DNA of 64,000 bases from Tachypleus tridentatus (Eukaryota; Arthropoda; Merostomata; Xiphosura; Limulidae). The stretch spans positions 156,423,592 through 156,487,591 of the forward strand of contig NC_134832.1 in NCBI RefSeq assembly GCF_004210375.1, in the 5' to 3' direction. Shown piece after piece: positions 24,201 to 35,010 of the stretch (position 1 is its first letter; every line of letters begins with the position of its first letter). The notes below the pieces were generated by a model. The model searched no databases and was not told the DNA's origin. It worked only from the letters and a program-made list of their open reading frames with translations. The translations under genes were made by a program, and so were the position numbers.

Positions 24201-24502
24201 ATAAAACTTTTATTGACATGGAAATAATTCTAGCAGCAAACCTTGTCAACAAAACCACAGTGTTCTCAGGGATGCATTGAAATGGTGTCATATTTGACAT
24301 ATCTGGTTAGTAAAGCTTAGCAAATCAATATTTCATTATGTGTGTGACAGGTTCTTGTCCATAAATTGTGGTGACATATACGTCGATGTTAATTGTCATT
24401 TCTTATTTCCATGCAGATGGTCTGAATTTCAAAATGGATGCCCTGAACATTAACAGAAAATCTGTCAGTAATGAATCAGTGTGCCATTTGGATAATTTTT
24501 AG
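18217..24502 (+). CDS. Candidate spliced gene Y: small protein with hydrophobic segments, unidentified
   Basis: I propose exons 18217-18264, 18425-18502, 19946-20074, 20444-20464, 20886-20920, 21031-21084, 21157-21263 and 24417-24502. Donors are gtgagt, gtaatt, gtaagc, gtaagt, gtaaac, gtgttt and gtattt. Acceptors are mostly pyrimidine-rich, for example ttatttcag at 20443, tctcttgttctacag at 21030 and tatttccatgcag at 24416. All seven junctions are phase-compatible. The product of about 170 residues has FFKDIVTQLESQKIM before a membrane segment (SVILFALFIVTVPLIYKK). A second hydrophobic stretch (CLLYIFCIIILL), EILKEINEWEEWLYRAL and a polar tail ending VCHLDNF follow. VPLIYKK faintly recalls reticulon ends, but I make no family call. 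The first two exons and the 21-nt exon are the weakest. Stop-free stretches of this size occur by chance, so the model may be partly or wholly wrong. Confidence 0.35.
19541..19722. repeat. Degenerate repeat of about 33 bp, 5 to 6 units
   Basis: Units read ttttaaggtaatttaac, then a variable cagcctg or tggtctg, then agtgcac. It lies in the proposed 18503-19945 intron of model Y. Confidence 0.8.
21275..22140. other. AT-rich stretch in an intron of model Y
   Basis: Apart from the CTCF-like motif at 21278 and a short (ga)n tract near 22060, nothing was recognised. Confidence 0.3.
21278..21291 (+). promoter_or_regulatory. CTCF-like insulator motif, perfect consensus match
   Basis: ccactagatggcag fits the 14-position CTCF consensus CCASYAGRKGGCRS at every position. 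Weaker relatives lie at 16281-16294 (minus), 38053-38066 (minus) and 43455-43468 (plus), each two mismatches away. CTCF is conserved in arthropods; binding here is inference. Confidence 0.4.
22145..22290 (-). mobile_element. tRNA-derived SINE, family 2
   Basis: In reverse orientation it has gaagttaagcaaaaagctac, ctttgcccaccacagttata and ttttagtgttgtaagtctgt, then tgctgctgtgccactgg, which is the family 2 tail-to-head order. Confidence 0.75.
22320..22830 (-). pseudogene. DIRS-like retrotransposon reverse transcriptase fragment
   Basis: On the minus strand, with frameshifts, the order is WKLIVDLF, a short gap, LTSLWSS, then AYLHISIAP and GTVFQFWALPFGLSSAQFMF. DIRS-type polymerases show this arrangement: WRPIVDL, then F.ME, then DAYLHIPI, then FQF.ALPFGLS.AP. 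The catalytic box and everything downstream are missing. It lies in the long intron of model Y. A different DIRS-like copy is at 61600-64000. Confidence 0.6.
22860..23349. other. AT-rich stretch, nothing recognised
   Basis: No repeat, element or coding signal that I can support. Confidence 0.3.
23350..23508 (-). CDS. Candidate single exon, unidentified hydrophilic protein
   Basis: On the minus strand an acceptor (agctcttaaatag) opens 53 codons running SLETSVVQLKIECNNNKDMG, then ERTFMTELECLNIEAQ and LTLHLSTQMTK, up to a gtaaag donor. The composition is balanced and helix-like, unlike the F, Y, K and N-rich frames elsewhere. It would lie in an intron of model Y on the opposite strand. It is not phase-compatible with the end of model X at 25227, so no partner exon is known. 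Function is unknown. Confidence 0.35.
23885..24092. mobile_element. Penelope-like terminal arms, family 2, inverted head to head
   Basis: The left part (23885-23970) is the minus-strand arm with cttcaggttaacaaagagag. The right part (23993-24092) is the plus-strand arm with acattgttctgtactttat, ttaatacctataccatctgt and acttcaagtgggtttctcat. About 20 bp separate them, so the coding region is gone and only an imperfect hairpin remains. Confidence 0.75.
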
Positions 24503-25084
24503 ATATTGTTGCCAAGAATCTAGCCAGAAAAATATCAAACTTAGAATTTGTGACACCAGCAAGGAAATTATAAAATTTTGTTTGATATAAAAATGAATTG
24601 TTTTCCAGTTAATGTTGCATTATAATTTTTCAAAATTTACAGTAAAGTAATTATGGATGTTTAATCAGTTTGGTTCTGCCTGAATATGAATTAGGTTATA
24701 GTGAACATTTATTCTGTGATATGGATTAGATAATGATTGGCTAAAATGTTTTCAGTTTTATTCTCAGATGAATTTTCTCATACTTTTAAAAAAGTTTCAT
24801 AAATATTACAGCTTTGTTTACAGAACTTGTAGACAACTTGAACTCCTTTGTTTTCTGTTTTCAACCCTTATTGTGCTTAACCTTGTTCCACTGGTTTTCA
24901 TTACAGAACTGGAATCATCCATACAAGCATGTTCTTTTTCTTTAATTAATACAGTTTTTGCAAAATGTAAAGCTGGTTAAGAGACACAAATAATTATTTC
25001 ATAACTCTGAAAAAGTCAGGAACTCTAACTCTGAACATTTTAAATTAAATATTTCAAACCAATTTTTAAAGTTAAAGTTAACAA
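24503..25084. other. AT-rich stretch after the model Y stop
   Basis: An acceptor at 24767 precedes a plus-strand open frame to 24980 that is rich in L, F and S with no recognisable domain. I do not call it a gene. Confidence 0.3.
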
Positions 25085-25205
25085 TAACCATTTCTTTGTT
25101 CAGGATTAAGCACAATGGGCTATCTGTGCTCTGCCCACCATGGGTATCAAAATCCAGTTTTTAGCAGTGTGAGTTCACAGACATACTGCTGTGTCACTAT
25201 TGCAA
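25085..25205 (-). mobile_element. tRNA-derived SINE, family 2
   Basis: gcacaatgggctatctgtgc, tctgcccaccatgggtatc and gttcacagacatactgctgt, then gtcactat, match the reverse complement of family 2. It begins 22 bp past the proposed stop codon of model X, so it would form part of that 3' UTR. Confidence 0.85.
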
Positions 25206-25226
25206 TAAAATTATTGCAACCCACAT

Positions 25227-28200
25227 TTACAATGTCTGCATATAGAGTAACTTATCAACTATAGCCTCAACTGCTGGTTCAAACAAAGGTATTGTCATTT
25301 CTTCTGGGTATCCAGTGTCTTTTGCCAAGCCACCTGTGACAGAAAATGACTGCAGTGCTTGGTCTCTATTGTTCATTAACAGTATAGCAATAGATAAACC
25401 ACATCGAGCATTTCTCCTAGTGTTAGAAATGGTTCTTATAATATAAACACCAAACCAAGCTATTATTTACATCTGAAAAGATAATTACAGGAATTTTAAA
25501 AGCAAAACACTCGTCTCAACTTCAGACTTTCTTATGTAAATAAGTTTGTTTCAAAATGCATTTGAAAATGTTACAACAAAAAATAATTACCATAGTTTGG
25601 TGACAATGGGAAAAGCATATGTTCTGCATAAAAGGAAGGATATTCTGTTGTCAGATGTCACACACTGAAGCTGACCTTCACATACATACAGTTATATACA
25701 ATATTTCATTGTTCACCCATAATATCAGTTTATAATAAGGTTAACAGAATTTTTGGAAGCAACTGGTGCATTATAATAGTTATAAAAGATAGCAGTGTTA
25801 TTTTCAAACATTTTTAGTTTAATTTGTATAACTTTGATGCACTTTGGATATGGTCCAGTATGTTAATTCACTGAGATGATATAAATTAGTTCATTAATTT
25901 GACTTTACTACTACATTCCATATACACATGTGTAATTAAGTTATAAAATGCATCACAACACAAATGAATGAATTAGTGGGGAATCTAAATTGTTTCATAC
26001 TATATTATTCTGTATATAAAAATGTATTGTTGCATATATAAGCTTGGGAATTAATCAAAAGTACACAGTAATGCACATCCATACACAAACAGAAGTTATA
26101 CATGAGCAAACAAAGCCAATGTTTAAGTGCTACACAAGTACAGTGACTGTAGTATCATTATCACCATATCACAGAAGCAAATAAATAATGAGGCTATTCA
26201 ATTTCATATTATTTATTAGTGGAGACATTATTACATCCTGGGTAACCAATGTAAGAAGTAAATGCTAACTAACATGGATAATTATTCATTCTGTATAGGT
26301 GCACTGGATACAGTATTTCACATTCACCACAACCTATCACCATTTTTTTAAGCTTCTTCATAGTTTTCAAATTATATAAAAAAATCTGCAGAACGAACAC
26401 TTATGTGTTTTTAATTGACATGCAAGAAGTGATGTTATCATAAAGGTATATGGATAAAAGTTGATTATGTTTATAAATCTAAAACATATTTCCATATGAA
26501 AGTATAAAAATTACCTGATTATGTACCTATACTTTTTATATTACCATGCAAGTTTCAGTTTTGTAACAAGTCTAACGTGGTGAAATATTTGCTTACCATC
26601 CCAATATAATTTTTTTCATAATGTGTATATATACTCTTCAAAACAAGAAATGCAAAAGGGATATTTTTGTTATTTTAAAGAGAAATATATGTAATAACGT
26701 TACAAGCTCACAGTATGTGATGTTACATGTGTTAAGGTACTGATTGTCAGACCAAAATGACAATAAAAGTTGTGCACTTTGAAAATGAAGGAAAACATCG
26801 GATTTTTCGCCAAAACGCATGCATGTCCAATAAATTTGTTTGAGAGATATGCATGTTCTGCAAGTGCAACATGTGCAAAATCCCTATAAAGTGCCCGGTT
26901 CTCGGTTTCCATAGCTCAGTGTTAAGCCACCGACACGCAATACAGTTACACCAAGACTGACTGAAGCACAACGCAACAACGCCACTGGTCGCTTGGAAGC
27001 AGGCGAATGTCAATCAGATGTTGCCAGAGCTGTGAATTTCCACCCAAGCACCATCACAAGGCTGTGGAATCATCACCAACAACATGGATCAACTCGTGAC
27101 CGTCCACAATCCGCAGACCTCCTGTGACCACGCCCGCACAAGATCGCTACATCCGTTCTGTCACCTTCGGATAGGACCACCACTGCGACGCCTACCGCTT
27201 CAACCATACCAGGACTGCGAGGATTTCTGATCAGACCGCACGCAACCGTCTCTGCAGATTCTTAGGCCCCATGTGCAACCCATCATGGTGAACGTCAACG
27301 ACGTTTTTCAACATGACAACGCCCGTGCTCACACAGCCCGACTCACCAGTGCCTTCTTGAGACACCACAACATCAACGTTCTTCCCTGGCCCTCCAAATC
27401 ACCAGATTTAAACCCCATCGAACATCTTTGGGACGACTTGGACCGACATCTGCGACGGCGACAACCTCAACTGCAGACTCTACCTCAGCTTGCAGCAGCT
27501 TTGCAGGCATTCCACAGGATGTGATTCGTCATCTCATCGCTTCCATGGGCAGGAGATGCCAAGCAGTTATTGATGCTCACGGGGGGCATACTTGGACCGA
27601 CATCTGCGACGGCGACAACCTCAACTGCAGACTCTACCTCAGCTTGCAGCAGCTTTGCAGGCATTCCACAGGATGTGATTCGTCATCTCATCGCTTCCAT
27701 GGGCAGGAGATGCCAAGCAGTTATTGATGCTCACGGGGGGCATACTCATTATTGACATTGAGTAACGCTAAACTTCACCTAGTGAGCGTGGACTTCGCCT
27801 TTCCAGACTTTGTATGTTCAGCAGTGAATGTGCAAAGTTACACACATGTCATACAGAACTATCCGGAATAAACTTGTTAACAATGTGTCTCATATTTTGC
27901 CTTTTGCGTTTCTTTTTTTGAAGAGTATATAATTCTTCATTTTTTTTATCAATTTTTTTGTCTGGTTATCAATGCCACATAAAAGGACCAATTACTGCTT
28001 GATGTATATAGTTTTCTGTAGTGTATCTGTGGTAACAGAATGGTGTCACCTGTTTATCATTGTCAAACTTAGGGCTATCCTTCACTGAGATTTGCTTTAA
28101 ACCTTCCAGCAGATGTGCTGAGTATCATTATTTTATCAGTTTTGATTATTAGTGCTAGTTAACTGTGTCATATAGTTGTTATTATTTCACGATGTAGGTG

Positions 28201-28950
28201 ATCTCTTCTACAACATTTCTTTATATATTTTGACCACACCCAGAAACTTCTAAGATTATGTAAATTCGTCATAGTTTCTTTCTTAATTGCTAAAGCAATT
28301 GCATAAAAACATTTAATATATCCAGTTGCTTCATGAAGTATTTCACAACACTACCTGGTCCATAAATTAATGTGTTGTGGGAGGAATCTACAGTTAAAAG
28401 AAGTGTGTATATTGACCTGTGCTAAACTCCTTTCGTATGTAAACTGAATCAGTTGAAATTCTACAAGTTTTCAAATAATTAGTGCTTCTTTATCAATGTT
28501 AAAATTTGTCACCAACAATGAATTAGGCCTCAAAATCGTTCTTTGCTTTTCCTACCGAAATTACATTTTTGGTGAAGAAATGAAAAACTTATTTACCAGC
28601 TTAAAAACGTATTTATTTATTTAACTTATTTATAGATTACCAGCTGGTCTGTCTGATAATAATTTATTGTAATGACATGCTATTTCAAGCTCTTGAAGTA
28701 TTTTCAGCTATTAATGATGAGAAAACTAATTTATATTAAAACTTACATTTCATAATAATATAAGATCTACTTTATTTATTTGTTTCTGTTTTGATATCCA
28801 ACTTGTCAATGTTCCCATTCAGTGTTCAGATTCAGTCAAATATCATGTAATTCTTAGTTCAAAATATCTTACCTTGAAGGCTCAGATGACAGCTCTCAAC
28901 AAAAAACTTTTTTGGTCTTTTTGCATTTTCTTTGTCATTGGAATCAGAAA
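25227..28950 (-). CDS. Candidate spliced gene X: C-terminal five exons, unidentified protein
   Basis: On the minus strand I propose exons 28950-28873, 28387-28355, 28117-28050, 25664-25591 and 25416-25227, the last with its stop at 25229-25227. Donors are gtaaga, gtagtg, gtgaca and gtaatt. Acceptors include cttttaactgtag and actcag. All four junctions keep phase. The product of about 144 residues contains NDKENAKRPKKFFVESCHLS, NTLIYGP, AHLLEGLKQISVKDSPKFDN, DNRISFLLCRTYAFPIVTKL, then NARCGLSIAILLMNNRDQAL and a tail EPAVEAIVDKLLYMQTL. The balanced composition and lack of runs argue for a real helical protein. Upstream exons would lie right of the 59-bp satellite. The 2.4-kb intron holds a Tc1 transposon. 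The first acceptor (aagtaag) and the start of the 25.6-kb exon are uncertain. I do not recognise the family. Confidence 0.45.
25680..26630. other. AT-rich intron-like stretch of model X
   Basis: No repeat or element was recognised. A minus-strand open segment near 26270-26390 is not supported by a donor. Confidence 0.3.
26955..27524 (+). pseudogene. Tc1-family transposase, missing its first catalytic aspartate
   Basis: The N-terminal helix-turn-helix is readable (LTEAQRNNATGRLEAGECQ, then SDVARAVNFHPSTITRLW, then GSTRDRP). It is followed by a stop and frameshift. The C-terminal catalytic part is open from about 27273: HDNARAHTA carries the second aspartate, and SPDLNPIEHLWDDL carries the glutamate 34 residues later. 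This DD34E spacing is typical of Tc1. The stretch between the DNA-binding part and HDNARAH is far too short, so the segment with the first aspartate has been deleted. The protein cannot be active. Confidence 0.88.
27436..27746. repeat. 154-bp direct tandem duplication inside the transposon
   Basis: The segment starting acttggaccgacatctgcga at 27436 is repeated at 27590, with both copies ending in ggggggcatact. The copies look identical. Because 154 is not a multiple of three, the second copy reads in another frame and makes artificial open frames. Confidence 0.95.
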
Positions 28951-28974
28951 CTTACTTAAAATACCTGCAAATCA

Positions 28975-31905
28975 TTATTCCAGATATTTGTTCCTTCTAA
29001 ACAAAATTAATAACTTCTCACAGAAAGTAGTGATCTGTCTCAAGACTCAAAAGTAGTGAAAAAATGATTGACTAACCACTGCAGACAGTGGTCTCTCTTC
29101 AGACTTGTCACTGCTAAACAGAATACTTCATTTACCACTCCAGATAGTAATCTGCCTCTATAACTATTTCAACTTAACATAGCAGGTAGTGATTGATTTC
29201 AAGACTTCTTTCTAATGAACAAAGTAGTTGGCATACCAGTACTGAGATATCTGTGGATATGTTTCCAGTGAAGAAATTATTAAATTTGTCATTACAAATA
29301 GTAACCAGTCTCTAAAATTATTCCACCTTAGCAAATCAGTTGATTTACTGTAGCAGATAGTGATTTCTCTCCAGAGTTATTCCTTCTTAACAAAACACTT
29401 GATTTACTGTAGCAGATAGTGATTTCTCTCCAGACTTATTCCTTCTTAACAAAACAGTTGATTTACTGTTGCAGATATTGATTTCTCTCCAGACTTATTC
29501 CTTCTTAACAAAACACTTGATTTACTGTTGCAGATATTGATTTCTCTCCAGACTTATTCCTTCTTAACAAAACACTTGATTTACTCTAGCAGATAATGAT
29601 TTCTTTCCAGACTTATTCCTTCTTAACAAAACACTTGATTTACTGTAGCAGATAGTGATTTCTCACCAGACTTATTCCTTCTCAACAAAACACTTGATTT
29701 ACTGTTGCAGATAATGATTTCTCTCCAGACTTATTCCTTCTTAACAAAACACTTGATTTACTGTAGCAGACAGTGATTTCTCTCCAGACTTATTCCTTCT
29801 TAACAAATCAGTTGATTTACTGTAGCAGATAATGATTTCTCTCCAGACTTATTCCTTCTTAACAAAACACTTGATTTACTGTAGCAGATAGTGATTTCTC
29901 TCCAGACTTATTCCTTCTTAACAAAACACTTGATTTACTGTAGCAGATATTGATTTCTCTCCAGACTTATTCCTTCTTAACAAAACACTTGATTTACTGT
30001 AGCAGATAGTGATTTCTCACCAGACTTATTCCTTCTCAACAAAACACTTGATTTACTGTTGCAGATAATGATTTCTCTCCAGACTTATTCCTTCTTAACA
30101 AAACACTTGATTTACTCTAGCAGATAATGATTTCTTTCCAGACTTATTCCTTCTTAACAAAACACTTGATTTACTGTAGCAGATAGTGATTTCTCACCAG
30201 ACTTATTCCTTCTCAACAAAACACTTGATTTACTGTTGCAGATAATGATTTCTCTCCAGACTTATTCCTTCTTAACAAAACACTTGATTTACTGTAGCAG
30301 ACAGTGATTTCTCTCCAGACTTATTCCTTCTTAACAAATCAGTTGATTTACTGTAGCAGATAATGATTTCTCTCCAGACTTATTCCTTCTTAACAAAACA
30401 CTTGATTTACTGTAGCAGATAGTGATTTCTCTCCATACTTATTCCTTCTTAACAAAACACTTGATTTACTGTTGCAGATATTGATTTCTCTCCAGACTTA
30501 TTCCTTCTTAACAAAACACTTGATTTACTCTAGCAGATAATGATTTCTTTCCAGACTTATTCCTTCTTAACAAAACACTTGATTTACTGTAGCAGATAGT
30601 GATTTCTCACCAGACTTATTCCTTCTCAACAAAACACTTGATTTACTGTTGCAGATAATGATTTCTCTCCAGACTTATTCCTTCTTAACAAAACACTTGA
30701 TTTACTGTAGCAGACAGTGATTTCTCTCCAGACTTATTCCTTCTTAACAAATCAGTTGATTTACTGTAGCAGATAATGATTTCTCTCCAGACTTATTCCT
30801 TCTTAACAAAACACTTGATTTACTGTAGCAGATAGTGATTTCTCTCCATACTTATTCCTTCTTAACAAAACACTTGATTTACTGTTGCAGATATTGATTT
30901 CTCTCCAGACTTATTCCTTCTTAACAAAACACTTGATTTACTCTAGCAGATAATGATTTCTTTCCAGACTTATTCCTTCTTAACAAAACACTTGATTTAC
31001 TGTAGCAGATAGTGATTTCTCACCAGACTTATTCCTTCTCAACAAAACACTTGATTTACTGTAGCAGATAGTGATTTCTCACCAGACTTATTCCTTCTTA
31101 ACAAAACACTTGATTTTTCATTGGAACTAATGACCATTCTAGAAACTGTTCCTTCTAAACAAAATAGTTGTATTTCCACTTGAAGTGATGATCTATCTCC
31201 ACACTTGTTATTTATCTTTTTCCAGTTCTATTACTTCTGAACAAAATAGTTGATTTACCACTGCAGGTAGGGATTTGTCTCCAGAATTTTTCCTTCTGAA
31301 GAAACAAAAAAAAGTTGACCTAACACTGCAGGTAATGATCTCTCTATAGACTCATTACTTCTAAACAAAATAGTTGACCTACTGCTGCAGGTAGTTATCT
31401 ATCTCCACCATTGTTACTTTTGAACAAAATAGTTGAATTTCCACTTCAAGTAATGATCTATCTCCAACCACGATGCTTCTCCACAAATAGTTTACTTTCC
31501 ATTCCAGATAGTCATCTGTCTCCAGGCTCATTCCTTCTCAGCAAAACTAGTGACTTTCCACTGTAAGTAATGATCTATCTCCAGCTTTGTAAGTAATACA
31601 CAAAGTGACTGACTTTCTACCCCAATTAATGGTCTCTCTTGTGATGCATTGCTACTGAACAAAATAGTTGACTTACCACTTAAAATAATGATCTGTATCT
31701 AGGTTCATTCCTAGTGAACAAAATTGTTAACTTATCACTACAAGTAGTAATATCTCTCTTCACTAGTTTCTACTGAACAAAATATTCCACTTCACATGGA
31801 GTAAGTGATCTATCTACAGTATTGTTGGTAATGAATAGCACAGTTAACTTACCACTGCAAGTAGTGATCTGTCTCTAGATTTGTACCTATTGAACAAAAC
31901 AGTAG
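28975..31905. repeat. 59-bp satellite array with homogeneous core and decayed flanks
   Basis: The 59-bp monomer is acttattccttcttaacaaa, acacttgatttactgtagca, gatagtgatttctctccag. From about 29335 to 31110 some 30 monomers differ by only one to three bases. On both sides (28975-29335 and 31110-31905) monomers are still recognisable but strongly diverged. Variant monomers recur every seven units, forming a higher-order repeat. There are no spacers, so it is not a CRISPR. Its left edge abuts the first exon of model X. Confidence 0.95.
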
Positions 31906-32294
31906 GTATCGATGATTTTAATTTTGGTTATTTCGATTGGAAAATGCTAAAGTCAAAATATGAGAGAGTAAGGACTGTTTATGAAGGCTTTCTTTACCAG
32001 TTAGTCAAGAAACACACTAGAAACTGCTAGTTTAGATTTATTGTTAACTTTAACTGTAGAAATAATCAAGAGGGTTCAAATTTCGGATACTATCTGGGAG
32101 TAAGTGATCATTCCTTTATTAGGTTTTATGATTTCCTGCATATGCAGATAAGGAATAATAATATTTTGTTTACAAATTGCAAACAAGAACATTTTGAAGG
32201 GACACCACAATGATTGTCTGTCGTGAATTGGACAGTTAATCAGATGTGGAATATTTTTAAAGACAAATTTTTATCAATCCAAGGAAAACAGTTG
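31906..32294. other. Short unique spacer between two arrays
   Basis: No feature recognised. Confidence 0.3.
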
Positions 32295-32745
32295 TATAAT
32301 GTATCAAATAAAACACACAAGTATAGTGTGTTGTAATTTATATTTACAGTTCTGTAATATTTTAAGTAAAATACACAACAAGTACAGTGTGGTTATTTAT
32401 ATTTATACTTCTGTAATGTTTAAAATTTACCACCCAACAATTATAGTGTGGTTATTTGTATTTACAGTTCTTTAGTGTTTCAAATAAATTACACAAAAAA
32501 ATCCAGCATAGTTATTTGGATTTATAGTTCTGTAATGTTTCAAATAAAATGCACAATAGTACAGTTTGGTTCTTTATATCTACAGTTCTGTATTATTTTA
32601 AATAAAACACAACAAGAACAGTTTATTTTACAGTTCTTTAATGTTCCAAATAAAGCACAAAAAGTATAGTATTGTTATTCATATTTACAGTTCTGTAATG
32701 TTTCAAATAAAACACACAAAAAGAACAATATTGTTATTTATATTT
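32295..32745. repeat. Degenerate repeat of about 60 bp, 7 to 8 units
   Basis: Units combine gtttcaaataaaacacac, aagtatagtgtggttattta and tatttacagttctgtaat. The open frames here are artefacts of the repeat. Confidence 0.85.
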
Positions 32746-32809
32746 TCTTTGTCAGTTTCTATGTTGGTCTTCAATTTCACTGTCCCTTTTATCACTTTTG
32801 GAGTTTACT

Positions 32810-35010
32810 TGTTTTCACACTGTTGATCTTCACTTTCACTGACTGTTTCAACACTAATGGTCTTCACTTTCACTGGCTGTTTCAACATTGTTGATCTTCA
32901 ATTTCACTGTCTGTTTCAACAGTGTAGTCTTAATTTTCAGTCTGTTTCAACAGTGCTGAACTTCAATTTCACTCAACATTTTAACACTTGGTTTTCAGTT
33001 TCACTGTCTGTTTGAATGGCATTGGTCTCTAATTTGATTGTCTGCCTCAACAGCATTTGTCTTCACTTTTACTCTACATTTTAACACTACTGGTCTTGAC
33101 TTGCACTGACTTTTTTCACAGTGTTGGTCTTCACTTTCACTGGCTATTTCAAAATTGTTGATCTTCAATTTAACTGCCTGTGTCAACACTAATGGTCTTC
33201 AATTTCACTCTGTTTCAACAATGTAGTCTCAACTTTCAGTTTGTTTCAACAGTCTTGATCTTCAACCTCCCTCTACATTTTAACACTACTGGTTTTCACT
33301 TTCAGTGATTGTTTCAGTAGTGTTGGTCTTCAATTTTATGGTCTGTTTCAAAAGTGTTGGCCTTCGATTTCACTGAAAGTTACAACAGTGTAGGTCTTCA
33401 ATTTCACCGTCAGTTTCAGCAGTGTTGTTTTTCAGTTTCAGTCTCAGTTTTTGTACAGAGTTGGTCTTTAATTTGACTGTTTGTTTCAACAGTGTATGTC
33501 TTCAATTTCAGTGTCTCTTTCAACACTATTGGTCTTCAATTTCATTGACTGTTTGAAAAGTGATGATATTCAATTGAGCTAAGTTTTTAACACTAATGGA
33601 CTTAAATTTCACTCTCTGTTTCAACACTGTTGGTCTTCACTTTCACTCTCAATTTTAACACTACTGGGCTTCAATTTCACTGGCTGTTTTAACACTATTG
33701 GTCTTCACTTTCACTGACTGTTCCAACACTGTTGGTTTTCAATTTCACTGACTGTATCAACACTATTTGTCTTCAGTTTCACTGTCTCATTTCACAATCT
33801 TGGTTTTCACATTAACTTTCATTTCAACACAATTGGTCTTGAATTCCACTGACTCTTTTCACCCTGTTGGTCTTCACTTTTACTGTCTGTTCCAACAGTT
33901 TCACCATCTCTTTAAACACTGTTGTTCTTCAGTTTCACTGTTTCAACTCAGTTGATCATCAAGTTCACTGATTGTTTCAACACTATTTGTCTTCACTTTC
34001 ACTAACTGTTTCAACACTGTTTGTCTTCAACTTCACTGTTTAACACTATTGGTCTGCAGTTTCACTGGCTCTTGCAACACTCTTGGTATTTAATTTTACT
34101 GTGTGTTTCAGTAGTACTTGTCTTCAGTTTTACTATCACTGACGATCTTCACTTTTACATCTGTTTCAACACTGTTCGTCTTGAGTTTCACTGACTGTCT
34201 CAATACTGTTGGTCTTCAATTTCAATGTCTGTTTAACACTTGGTGTTGGATTTGACTGTTTTCATGTTTTTCGTCTTCACTTCAGCTTCCGTTTCAATAC
34301 TATTGTTCTTGAATTCAACTGACTGTTTCCACACTGTTGGTCTACACTTTCACTTCTGTTTCAACAGTGTTGGTCTTCAACTTTACTACCAGACTGTAGT
34401 TTCACTGGCTGTTTCAACACTGTTGGAATTTTATTTAACTGTCTGTTTCAATCCTACTTCAACTGACTGTTTCAACACTAACGGTTCTTAGTATCAATCT
34501 CTTGTCACATTGTTGGTCTTCTCTTTCACTTCTATTTCAATACTACTAATCCTCAGTTTCAGTCATTGTTTTCACACTGTTGGTCTTCACTTTCATTGGC
34601 TGTTTCAACAGTGTTCATCTTCACTTTCACTTTACATGTTAACATTACTGGTCTTCACTTTCATTGACTGTTTCAGTAGAGTACGTCATCACTTTCACGG
34701 TCTGTTTCAGCAGTGTTGGTCTTAACTTCCACTTCTGTTTCAACGCTATTGGTTTTCACTTCCACTGTCTGTTTTTACACTTTTGGTCAACACTTTCAAT
34801 ACTATTGGGCTTCACTTTCACGGACTATTTCAACAGTGTTCATCTTCAAGTTTAACTGACTGTTTTCATATTGTTGGTTTTTCAGAACTTTCACTTCTGT
34901 TTGAACACTATTGTTCTTCAGTTTGAGTTACTGTTTCAACACTGTTGGTCTTCAATTTCACTTACTCTTTCGACACTCTTGGTCTTCAATTTCACTGACT
35001 GTTTTATCAT
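32810..35010. repeat. 34-bp degenerate minisatellite of pyrimidine-rich type, about 60 units
   Basis: The unit is tgtttcaacactgttggtct followed by tcactttcactgac, with frequent substitutions and small deletions. The plus strand is strongly T- and C-rich. Several overlapping open frames (for example 34240-34725) encode only the translated repeat. Confidence 0.9.

Larger units (their letters stand above)
26631..27927 (+). mobile_element. Tc1/mariner DNA transposon, internally deleted
   Basis: Terminal inverted repeats read atactcttcaaaacaagaaa at the left and the complement of ttctttttttgaagagtat at the right, flanked by TA as expected for this superfamily. Inside are a broken transposase, a 154-bp tandem duplication and the family-specific ends. 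A 5' fragment of the same family is at 47571-47893. Confidence 0.9.

Noticed and set aside
27428..27755. Two overlapping serine- and threonine-rich plus frames
   Set aside because: They are out-of-frame readings of the duplicated Tc1 segment.
29335..31110. Regular repeats that could be taken for a CRISPR array
   Set aside because: Monomers are directly adjacent with no unique spacers, and the sequence is animal-like. It is a satellite.
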